Source: Kalmanozyma brasiliensis GHG001 (Eukaryota; Basidiomycota; Ustilaginomycetes; Ustilaginales). Taken from it: a stretch of DNA of 64,000 bases. How positions within the stretch are numbered: position 1 is the first letter of the stretch; the number at the start of each line of letters is the position of its first letter. The notes below the pieces were generated by a model, which saw nothing but the letters and a program-made list of their open reading frames with translations, had not been told where the DNA came from and made no database searches. Position numbers and translations under genes: made by a program. The DNA is taken from the NCBI RefSeq assembly GCF_000497045.1, contig NW_015961953.1, positions 248,001 to 312,000 on the forward strand, in the 5' to 3' direction. Positions 1 through 7,997 of this stretch are shown here, piece after piece.

Positions 1-83
1 TGCTTTAGACGCGAGGCTTGCCTGCCTGGCTCACTAGACACATCTTCAACTACGCTTGCATAGACAACAAGGACCCACACAAG

Positions 84-3002
84 ATGCCACCCGCTGCTTC
101 TGCAGGTAGCAGCAGGCGTAAGCTCGGTCAGCCCACCGTCTGTCTCGAGTGCTACCTCAGAAAGGTCAAGGTATGTTGCCTCTCTGCCTCCCACTGCGAC
201 ACCCTCAGCCGACTTACTGACACCTCTCCCGTTCAATTCTGCAGTGCGATCGCCAACGGCCATGCAACACATGTTGTAGAAGAGGAACAGAGCACCTTTG
301 CAAAACCTTCAACACCAGCGAACTCGATCCTGAAAGTAAGTTGGACTTCCTTCACCAGGCTCAATCGCCATCAACATTTCAGCACCTTCGTACTGACCTG
401 CCTCTCCCTTGCCTATCATCCTCTCACCGGTACCTTCCTCGTTGCGCTCTCGTCAGCCCTGCAAAAGAAGCAAGCTCGAAGGTCGCTCGCCGAAATCAAT
501 GCCATTCTCGAGGCCTCTTCCCCCGACAATGCCGACGATCCAGATCCACAGCAGCCGACTGAGCTCCAGCAGCAGCAACCAGAGCATCCCATGATGGCTT
601 TCATCAACCTCATGCTCAAAGACCTCAACGTTCAAGACCCTTCTTCAGCTAGTGGTCGTGCATCGCCCGACTCTTCTTCCACCGCCGTCAGCTCACCAGC
701 ACCGCCACGCTCTCCCACTTCTCGGTACCGCGAGCAAGCCTGTCTCACAAAGATCGTCCACTTCTGCGCCATCCTCCCCGATTGGCCTCAGCTACAGACC
801 CTGCTGCGCAACTACCTCTGGCACGTCGATTGGAAGTTCCTCATCACAAGTCAAGATCTCATTCAGGACCAGATGAAGGATCTTTGGTCCAGAGTCATCC
901 GTCCAGTTCAGAGCCAGGACCATCGAGGTGATGCAGATGCGTCCCGTATCTCTTTCCAGCCTGGCGATCTCTCCCGCCTTGCCCTGCTGGCTTGTGTGTT
1001 GGGCGAGACGGTCGAGTCCATGGCCCCCGACGCTACTGCAGAACTGTTGCCGGCTTCTCGTTCCGGCGTGGTCCCCTCGGGCCCCGTCAACGTCGACGCC
1101 AATGCCAACCCAAGAGTCAAGGCGCTCCTTCTCCTCACCTACCACGTTCCCGCTCTCATCGAAGAGTGTCTTCGTCTCGACGAGTTGACCATCGACCTCG
1201 TTCAAGCCAACATCTCGGCATTCTCGCTCTGGTCCAATCAGGGCTTGCATGGCACCGGCTCGACCGAGTTCCCACGTTGGAACGTCACCATTCGAGCTGC
1301 AAAGAGCTGCAATCTCTTTGAGGATCCGGGCAGCAATAGCAACTACTCGCAATTCGAGCTCGACCATCGCAGACGCTTGGCTTGGCTCGTCTACGGCTAC
1401 GACCACGCTTTTGCCGTCGGCGCCAACACAAAGCCTTTGATCGTCGAATCGCAATTCAGTGTCGATCAGCCCGGCGATGCTGCTCCCTGGGCAGCATGCG
1501 GCGCCCCACCTGACCCTTGTCTTGCCAGGCTTGAGATGCAGGGCGGCTTGATGGCCCAGCTCGTCTCCAGCACGTTGTGCTACGGCCCGCCACTGCACCG
1601 CAAGGCGATGGAAACCGACAAGAAGATCTCGGACATGCTGGCTGAGCTCGATCCGTCTTACCACTGGGACAACCCCGACCTGTCCTTCGACACCAAGGAT
1701 CCCTTCCGTGCGCGACGTCGATGTTGGTTGCAACTCACGACCGCCTGGCAGAGAGGATCGCTGCACAGACAATTCTTCTTCCCCAATGGACGTATCACCA
1801 ACGGCGAGTTGGCAACAAGTCGTCACATTGCTACCGATAGCGCCCTGCGTTCCATCTTTGGCGTGCGCGATCTGCGCAAGATGCAGAACCGCTTCTCGGA
1901 TCACATGGGCTCGGCCTGGTGGTACCAGTACTTCACCGAGCCCTGTATGACCCTCGCCACCGGCGCACTGCTTTTGATTCGCAGCAAGGGACAAGGGGTG
2001 CCCGGTCTGTCGGACGAGACCAACTGCTGGACGACGCTGATGCACTTCACCCGCATCATCGACGAGTGCATTCAGGATCTCGATGCTTCGACACGCGATG
2101 CTGCCGCTTGCTTGCCATCGCTGCTCACCTTCGCACAGGGATGCCTCAAGCTGATCAAGCAGCTGCGCAGTGCTGTACAGACCAGCTTTGACGCCTTTGT
2201 CCAATCTCAGCCTGACTTGGTCAACTTGGCCAACCTGAAGGATCTCGAAATCGACCAGAACATCATCCCGCTCTTGCATCCACGCTCGCGTCAGAAGAGC
2301 CCCGGATCGGGATCGCAAAAGCATGCCCATGCACAGAGCAGCGAAAGTAGCAGCAGCAGCAGCAGCAATCACACGCCAAAGCAAGGGACGAAACGCATTG
2401 CCGACGGTACAAAACGTGGTTCAGCGGCCAACCGCAGCCGTAAAAGCATCGGCCACAAGGAGCATGACGTCTCGCACGCGTTCCAGTCCAGCCAACCCGC
2501 GTTTGCAGAATCGCTTTCCGTCTCGCCGCGGACGTCGATCGCGTTGTCGGCCCAGCCGAGCAATGCTACGTCCCTCTCTGGCTATGCGTCGGCATCCACC
2601 ACAGCATCCGGCCTGACGAGCTTCTCGCAGACGCACAACTCGGCATCCGCATCGCCAAGCCACACGTCGCCTCAGGGCCAACTGCCACCAGGCACGCTGA
2701 GCCTGTCCTTTGGTCCAGAGATGGGCTTTCCCGGCCCTGCACAACCTGATCTCCCGCAGGGCAGCGTCAATGCTTCGGCTGTCTCAGCGCAGCAGCTGCA
2801 GCAGCCGATCATGGCCGCAGCTCCACCCTTTGGCGTGCCTGCTTTTGTGCCAGAAGGCCATCTGCTGTCGCCAGCAGAACCGTTCGCCCTGCGCGACTTT
2901 TACTCGGATGACGGCGTGCAGAGAGGCACGGGAGGCCGTGGGCTGGCCGATTGGATCGCGTCAGTGCAGATGGATGTCATGCTGCCCAATGGTCAGCAGT
3001 GA
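84..3002 (+). CDS. Zn(II)2Cys6 transcription factor with fungal-specific middle homology region
   Basis: Predicted nuclear DNA-binding regulator of about 907 residues. Exons 84..170, 245..335 and 457..3002; both introns have GT-AG ends (GTATGT and GTAAGT donors). Splicing creates the binuclear zinc cluster CLECYLRKVKC followed by DRQRPCNTCC and a last Cys eight residues on, a perfect C-x2-C-x6-C-x5-C-x2-C-x8-C. A short basic/helical linker follows, then a long region resembling the fungal-specific TF domain (motif HRRRLAWLVYGYDHAF near residue 390). The C-terminal 200 residues are Ser/Gln/Pro-rich and low complexity, typical of activation regions. Start chosen at the ATG giving 20 residues before the cluster; no ATG lies upstream in frame. 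The frame also stays open if both introns are kept, which would remove the cluster. The target pathway is unknown. Family assignment is secure; the exact orthologue is not. Confidence 0.88.
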   Translation: MPPAASAGSSRRKLGQPTVCLECYLRKVKVCCLSASHCDTLSRLTDTSPVQFCSAIANGHATHVVEEEQSTFAKPSTPANSILKVSWTSFTRLNRHQHFSTFVLTCLSLAYHPLTGTFLVALSSALQKKQARRSLAEINAILEASSPDNADDPDPQQPTELQQQQPEHPMMAFINLMLKDLNVQDPSSASGRASPDSSSTAVSSPAPPRSPTSRYREQACLTKIVHFCAILPDWPQLQTLLRNYLWHVDWKFLITSQDLIQDQMKDLWSRVIRPVQSQDHRGDADASRISFQPGDLSRLALLACVLGETVESMAPDATAELLPASRSGVVPSGPVNVDANANPRVKALLLLTYHVPALIEECLRLDELTIDLVQANISAFSLWSNQGLHGTGSTEFPRWNVTIRAAKSCNLFEDPGSNSNYSQFELDHRRRLAWLVYGYDHAFAVGANTKPLIVESQFSVDQPGDAAPWAACGAPPDPCLARLEMQGGLMAQLVSSTLCYGPPLHRKAMETDKKISDMLAELDPSYHWDNPDLSFDTKDPFRARRRCWLQLTTAWQRGSLHRQFFFPNGRITNGELATSRHIATDSALRSIFGVRDLRKMQNRFSDHMGSAWWYQYFTEPCMTLATGALLLIRSKGQGVPGLSDETNCWTTLMHFTRIIDECIQDLDASTRDAAACLPSLLTFAQGCLKLIKQLRSAVQTSFDAFVQSQPDLVNLANLKDLEIDQNIIPLLHPRSRQKSPGSGSQKHAHAQSSESSSSSSSNHTPKQGTKRIADGTKRGSAANRSRKSIGHKEHDVSHAFQSSQPAFAESLSVSPRTSIALSAQPSNATSLSGYASASTTASGLTSFSQTHNSASASPSHTSPQGQLPPGTLSLSFGPEMGFPGPAQPDLPQGSVNASAVSAQQLQQPIMAAAPPFGVPAFVPEGHLLSPAEPFALRDFYSDDGVQRGTGGRGLADWIASVQMDVMLPNGQQ
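2349..2366 (+). repeat. (AGC)6 microsatellite in coding sequence
   Basis: Six perfect AGC units encode part of a poly-serine run in the C-terminal low-complexity region of the Zn2Cys6 regulator. Length variation here would only change the serine tract. Confidence 0.9.
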
Positions 3003-3240
3003 ATCGCGGGCACCCCCGACTTTTATCAATCGCTTCATCTCTCTCCCACACTCTGCCATTTGTACATCTCGCACCCATCGTTCACAACTGTATCACCAAG
3101 CATCGCCCAATATTATAGACGCCCGGAGCTTATTTACTTCAGCTCCAATGCTGTTCCAGCCGACTTCTTCGAGTGACACAACGCTGAACCACACACTCAC
3201 ACTGCACGTTTGTCCTGAATCGTTCGCTGACCATGGCATT

Positions 3241-4458
3241 TCAAAAGTGAATGCTGGCAAACACCAACCTAGGCACCTTGCGCAACAACTCATCGTCCTT
3301 GGCCACCGCCCACAGGTACCCGTCCAAATCCACCTCGTTCAACCCCTCCAGCCACTCCCTCCCTTCTTCCTTGGCCAACTCTTTGGCTCTCTCCACGACG
3401 ACCCGTCCCACATTCAACGTCGCCGCCCGAATCGCGTACGTCTCGTCAGCGCTCAACTTGGGTCCTGCGACATTCTTCTGCATCCCTTCCAACTTCTCCC
3501 GTGTCAACTCCCCGTCGACGTGTTGCGTGCGCACCCAGTGGAACAACGTCTCCATCCCCTCCGGCGCGGTGTGCGGGACGGAAAGCAAGTGAAACCACAC
3601 GCACAGCGTGGGTAGCACGTTGTCCACGAACATGGGGAGCGTTTCTGTCGTATCTTGCACCCCCCATTCCGGGTGGTCGGCAAAACGAAGCCTCAGGCTG
3701 TGGAGGAGGAAGAAGATGCGTTTGAACAGATACACTTCCTCACCGCTAGGGGCGAGGGTGTGGGTGTCGCAAAACTCGGGGAGCGTCTCGGCAATCGATT
3801 TGACAAGGAAACTTGTTGCGTCGGCATCGCCGAGGTTGTTGGTCTTGACCTGGGTGAGCAGGGAAGCGATGTAGCTGCCGAGACTGGCATGTTCTTGCTC
3901 GAGTAGAGTCTTGCCGACCCCCTGCAAGGTGGAAAGGATCATCTGTACGCAATCCAACATGTCGCCACCTCTCACACCGACAGTGACGCCTTTGAGCGTT
4001 TCATGCTCTCGCTCTTCGTGCACGCTCACGCCGAGCAGCTCGACAATCTTCGCCTCGGTCAACTCCACCATTCCGCGACTCGTCAACGCTTTGCTCCCCA
4101 CCACCTTGTCTTCGCCACCCGAAATGTACAACCCCATCATGAGCCGAACGATGTTCTGATACGCCCCACTGCCGGTTTGCGTGTGAAACGCGACGCGATA
4201 GCCGGAGTAGGCATTGAGGAGGGAGAGGAGGGAGAGGAAGTTGAGCTCGGCCAACGGGGTGGGAAAGCGAAGGGGAAAGGTGAGGCCGTGTTGCGTTTTC
4301 AACCGCTCAAACGTGGGTGCCGAGAGAGTGCGGAGGAAGGCGTCGATGCCGGCGGTGTTGGGTGTGAGACCGAGGGTGGAAGAGAGGGTTGAGCAGGAGG
4401 TGCGGGTGGCAGAGACGAAGTCGCTCCCCGAGGGTAGCGGCGATTGTGAAGCGGTCAT
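3241..4458 (-). CDS. QNG1: Queuosine salvage protein (queuosine 5'-phosphate N-glycosylase family, DUF2419)
   Basis: 405 residues, single exon. Members of this family release the base queuine from queuosine nucleotides so that it can be put into tRNA at position 34. Family hallmarks are visible: FPLRFPTPLAELNFLSLLSL near the N-terminal third, the following SGYRVAFH and GAYQNIVRLMMGLYISG stretches, and at the C-terminus IRAATLNVG, VDLDGYLWAVAKD and a hydrophobic end. The start is the ATG at 4458 (MTASQSP), because a TATA-like sequence lies about 85 bp upstream inside the longer open frame. The gene is divergent from the mL59 gene and convergent with the Zn2Cys6 regulator. The family does not make queuosine de novo, so the organism would depend on external queuine. 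Function is inferred from family resemblance. Confidence 0.82.
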   Translation of the reverse strand: MTASQSPLPSGSDFVSATRTSCSTLSSTLGLTPNTAGIDAFLRTLSAPTFERLKTQHGLTFPLRFPTPLAELNFLSLLSLLNAYSGYRVAFHTQTGSGAYQNIVRLMMGLYISGGEDKVVGSKALTSRGMVELTEAKIVELLGVSVHEEREHETLKGVTVGVRGGDMLDCVQMILSTLQGVGKTLLEQEHASLGSYIASLLTQVKTNNLGDADATSFLVKSIAETLPEFCDTHTLAPSGEEVYLFKRIFFLLHSLRLRFADHPEWGVQDTTETLPMFVDNVLPTLCVWFHLLSVPHTAPEGMETLFHWVRTQHVDGELTREKLEGMQKNVAGPKLSADETYAIRAATLNVGRVVVERAKELAKEEGREWLEGLNEVDLDGYLWAVAKDDELLRKVPRLVFASIHF

Positions 4459-4539
4459 GCTGGGGGTGTCGGTTCCTCGAATCGAGCAGGGCTGTCGATG
4501 TTGACGTGATGCTGGTACTGAGCTCGGGATGAGGGGGGG

Positions 4540-4548
4540 TATATATAT
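4540..4548 (-). promoter_or_regulatory. TATA-like element of the queuosine-salvage gene
   Basis: An alternating TATATATAT stretch flanked by a G/C run lies 82-90 bp upstream of the ATG at 4458 on the minus strand. It sits within the 398 bp divergent promoter shared with the mL59 gene and argues against the longer upstream start of the minus-strand frame. Confidence 0.4.
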
Positions 4549-4856
4549 GCTGCTGGGTCTGTTGTACAGTGCAAGAGGTGATGGCTGAGTCGAAGTCCGA
4601 GTCACCTCTCAGATGGCGGAGCTGTCAAGATGGGGCGGGTTGAGAAGAACCGGTTGAGCTTGCGCGGTGTTGGACTCAGCCTCTCCACGGGAATTCCGAG
4701 CATGTTACATCGTAGCATCCTCAGGCGGTGAGTGAAAGATTTTCGCGCGGTAAGAAGCTTCACTTTCTCATCTCTTCCTTCCTCCTCGTCATTACGCTCA
4801 CCACCTCTTCCTCACTTTCGACGTCATCGATTTCCGTGACCAGTGCACACGCAAGC

Positions 4857-5522
4857 ATGGCCCTCAACCCAACGCTCGCTCGCACCGCGGCGAAACACAA
4901 CAGCGCCTACGGCAGCGTCCTCGACCGCTTCCTGGTCACCCACCCACCTGCGGTCGCCAAACCTTCCCGTCCCAGCCGCACGCCCAACCCCTCCTCGTCC
5001 AGCTCCGTATTCGAACCCACCAAATCCGCCACCACGGGCTGTTGGGCACCTCCCAAGTACTCCCTTCGGCGTCAAGCAGCTTTGGTCAAAGAGGCGGCGC
5101 TGACCGGCCAACTCTCTTCCCTACCGGACGGACCGCGTACCGCCCGCGTCACATCACGTCTGCAGCGCCTCGCGGCGGCCCACGCACTCGAAGAAACCGC
5201 TTCGCAATACCAGTTCAAACCGCGAACTGAATTGGTGCTCTCCAAACCGACACGGCTGGGCGAACGAGCGGTGAAGCACTCGCACCGCATCCCTTCTGCG
5301 GAACGCCAAGCCGCACTGGCAGCCGCAAAAGAGCTCGTAAAGGAGGTCGGACCCTACGCAGGCAGAGCGAAGGTCTTCAAGGGCAGCAGAGAGGATCGTG
5401 GCAAACACAGGAGGGATGAGGCGGTACAGGGCAAGTTGGACGGCATGAAGCAGGTCGTGAGGGACTGGCAGGAGGGGTTGAATGAGGCTAGAGGGAAAGC
5501 GAAGCCTGGACTGCCGTTCTAG
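4857..5522 (+). CDS. Mitochondrial large ribosomal subunit protein mL59 (MRPL25-like)
   Basis: 221 residues, single exon, starting at MALNPTLARTAAKHN. The signature is WAPPKYSLRRQAALVKEA near residue 62, matching the conserved core of fungal mL59 proteins (yeast Mrpl25), plus a basic C-terminal half with a GRAKVFKGSREDRGKHRR stretch. mL59 is a fungal-type component of the mitochondrial 54S ribosomal subunit. The open frame extends upstream to another ATG at 4728, but that extension is hydrophobic and Ser-rich and overlaps the divergent promoter. The next gene downstream in the same orientation is TIM44, another mitochondrial protein. The assignment rests mainly on one motif, length and basic composition. 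Confidence 0.6.
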   Translation: MALNPTLARTAAKHNSAYGSVLDRFLVTHPPAVAKPSRPSRTPNPSSSSSVFEPTKSATTGCWAPPKYSLRRQAALVKEAALTGQLSSLPDGPRTARVTSRLQRLAAAHALEETASQYQFKPRTELVLSKPTRLGERAVKHSHRIPSAERQAALAAAKELVKEVGPYAGRAKVFKGSREDRGKHRRDEAVQGKLDGMKQVVRDWQEGLNEARGKAKPGLPF

Positions 5523-6094
5523 ATCGTATAGTATTCAGCACCTTTCTATTGACCTTCTGCGGATATTGCTGTGCGAGAGTGAGCCCGTGAGACGATCGCT
5601 GAGCAGAGCGTCATGCCGAATAGAAGTATCAACGAGTGCGTCGAGGTCTGTTGGTCGAGGTGTGAGCGAGCAAGCTGGATATAAAAGCGTCGATGTGAGA
5701 TCACCAGGTAGGTAAAGGTAGGAAATTCGTGATCGGTTCCGACCGGAAAGAGCACCCTCTGGGAGCGAAGGGTTGAGAAGGATGAGAAAAAAAGTTGAGA
5801 ATTTGGAAGAACTCATCCCAGCAGCGGCTAGAGCTGAGCCAAAGGCGGAATTTCGCCTCCACACTTCCTTTTGGCTTGACAAAGGGTTTCGAGCTCGTGA
5901 CAGGTTGTGAGTCAAGCAGGCTGCTTCTGCTTCTTGCCATCATCACGCTCATCATCGTCAACACAGACGCTTACACACACACACACACAGCGCTAGCACC
6001 CCGAACAAACACAGTCCTTGACGCTCTCAAGCTCCCACTTGGCGAATTGGAAAAGGTCCTTCTGAAGCTCTCCTCACACGCACTTCGACACATC
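5523..6094. other. Intergenic region between mL59 and TIM44 genes
   Basis: 572 bp without a convincing gene. It should hold the mL59 3' end and the TIM44 promoter. It contains a (CA)n tract at 5973..5989 and an AP-1/Gcn4-like TGAGTCA at 5908..5914. The TIM44 frame stays open upstream of its ATG but has no other ATG. Confidence 0.6.
5973..5989 (+). repeat. (AC)8 microsatellite
   Basis: Uninterrupted AC dinucleotide tract in the presumed 5' leader/promoter of TIM44, about 105 bp before the start codon. Confidence 0.9.
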
Positions 6095-7792
6095 ATGGTG
6101 CGCGCTACACCATCGACGGTCGCCTCGGTGCGCATCCTCCTCGCCTCGCGCAGTGCCACCATCGCCCCACGACGAGCGGCCGCCATGCGCATCAGCCCCG
6201 CTCCCTTGGCCTCATCCAACACTCCGTCCCTCCGCGCATTCTCCACCACCCGTCCTGCCTCCAACGCGCCCCGTTCACCCTTCGCCGTCTTCGTCGAGAC
6301 CCTCAAGACCGAACTCCGCAAAAATCGCGAGCTCCAGGAAAACATGAAGCAAGTCTCGGGCGATGTCGGCAAGATGCAGGACTCTGAAACGATGAAGCGC
6401 ATGAGGGACGCCTACGAGCGTGCGCGGATCATCACCTCGATCCAGTCGAACCCGCGGTTGCAAGCTGCTGCCGAGCAACTGCGTAAGAGTGGTGGGCAAG
6501 TGGGCGATGCTGTTGGTGCAACGCTGAGGCAGATGGAGGAGTCCGAGCTGATCAAAGGGTTGGGTGCGATAAGTAATCGTCTTGCGAGAGGGCTGGAGGA
6601 TTCCACCGCACCGATTAGGAATACCGAGGCGTACAAGCAGCTCTCCGAGACGCTGACAGAGGCGTTTGACGACGGTGGATCCGCTCTGCGGATTTACGTG
6701 GACAAGGATAAGGACGTTGCGGAGGTGAGGCGGATCAAGAGGGAGGCAAGGTTGCGCAAGATTGGGAGGCCGATGCCGAGCAAGGATGTGGATTCGGCGG
6801 AGGCGGCGGAGGAGGTGATGGAGAGGTACGCGGCCAAGGAGGAGGAGATGGCGGAAAAGGCCGAGGCCGAGGCGAGGGAGATGATGGAGAAGGCGGCTAG
6901 GGCGGCTGCTGCTGCCAAGGCTGCTGAATCCGGTGCTGAGCCACCTAAGGAGGAGGAGGAGACAACATCTGAGTCCACCACATCAGAACAGTCGACCACG
7001 TCTGAACAGGCCACATCCGAGCCCGACTCCAGCACATCGACAGCTGGCCCGACCACGCCACCCAAAAAGCCCGCCGGCTTCGCCGTGCGCGTCCGCAGCG
7101 TCACGGAAAACTCCTCGGCCGGCCAAGCGCTCGTCCTCCGCCCCGAACCGGCGTACAAACAGGCCTGGTCATCCTTCAAATCGTCCAACCCGCTCTTCCG
7201 GCGTCTCTCCGACCTCTCGGAGGCATACCACGAATCCGAGAACCCCGTCATCGAGCGTCTGCGTGGCGTCACCGACTGGTTCGGTTCCCTCTTCGACGAG
7301 AACGACTTCGCTCGTGTCACCCGTCAGATGAAGCTCATGGACCCATCTTTCACGTTGGAATCCTTCCAACGCGAGTTGCGGGAGTACGTAGTGCCCGAGC
7401 TGATCGACGCCTACCATGGCGCTGCTCGTCATCTCCTGCGCCAATGGTGCGGCGAGGCCACGTTTAATCTGCTCATGGCCACCGTCGACCCCTACGTCTC
7501 GAAAGGTTTCATCCCTGAGGGAAGGTTGTTGGATCTCAAACAGGTCGAAATCCTTCAAGCCAAAGTGCTGGATAACAACGTACCCGTTCTGGTCGTCAGC
7601 TTCACCAGCCAGGAGCTGATGTTCTTCAAAGACCCCAAGACGGGCGAGGTCAAGGCAGGCAACGAGAGTCAACCCGATCTGTGTCGCTACGCAATGGTGC
7701 TGACGAGGGTCGAGGACGAGTTGGATAACGAGGTCACGGGTGGGTGGAAGGTTGTTGAGCTCGCGAGGAGAGGTCAGCCTTCTTACCTCTAG
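6095..7792 (+). CDS. TIM44: Mitochondrial import inner membrane translocase subunit TIM44
   Basis: 565 residues. TIM44 tethers mtHsp70 to the TIM23 channel on the matrix side of the inner membrane. The start MVRATPSTV is the first in-frame ATG and opens an Arg/Ser/Ala-rich presequence with a likely processing site near RAFSTTRPAS. Then come a charged helical N-terminal domain (about residues 65-210), an acidic/Ala-rich linker with Ser/Thr repeats (about 240-330), and the C-terminal Tim44 lipid-binding-like domain (about 350-560). Diagnostic stretches in that domain include NPLFRRLSDLSEAYHESENP, MKLMDPSFTLE and VDPYVSKGFIPEGRLLDLKQ. Single exon. The linker is longer than in yeast, so the protein exceeds the usual 430-450 residues. 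Confidence 0.93.
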   Translation: MVRATPSTVASVRILLASRSATIAPRRAAAMRISPAPLASSNTPSLRAFSTTRPASNAPRSPFAVFVETLKTELRKNRELQENMKQVSGDVGKMQDSETMKRMRDAYERARIITSIQSNPRLQAAAEQLRKSGGQVGDAVGATLRQMEESELIKGLGAISNRLARGLEDSTAPIRNTEAYKQLSETLTEAFDDGGSALRIYVDKDKDVAEVRRIKREARLRKIGRPMPSKDVDSAEAAEEVMERYAAKEEEMAEKAEAEAREMMEKAARAAAAAKAAESGAEPPKEEEETTSESTTSEQSTTSEQATSEPDSSTSTAGPTTPPKKPAGFAVRVRSVTENSSAGQALVLRPEPAYKQAWSSFKSSNPLFRRLSDLSEAYHESENPVIERLRGVTDWFGSLFDENDFARVTRQMKLMDPSFTLESFQRELREYVVPELIDAYHGAARHLLRQWCGEATFNLLMATVDPYVSKGFIPEGRLLDLKQVEILQAKVLDNNVPVLVVSFTSQELMFFKDPKTGEVKAGNESQPDLCRYAMVLTRVEDELDNEVTGGWKVVELARRGQPSYL

Positions 7793-7997
7793 GACGTCGA
7801 AAAAGCATCACACTTGGCCAACCCAGAAAAACGTCGCACCCACCCTCGTGCCCTCATGATCATCGGCTCACTTTTTGCATCAATACACCATTCATCGGAT
7901 TCCAGATGGAAGAAATGGCATGTCGTGAATGTGTGTGTGCTGCGTGTCGTACAAGGTCGTTGCTTTCCACTCTGCGTTCCTCCTTTCCCGCGTCGGT

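Noticed and set aside
792..2384. 530-codon minus-strand frame opposite the first Zn2Cys6 gene
   Set aside because: Begins and runs as the antisense of a well-supported coding exon, with no family features. Biased codon use in GC-rich genes leaves the antisense frame free of stops.
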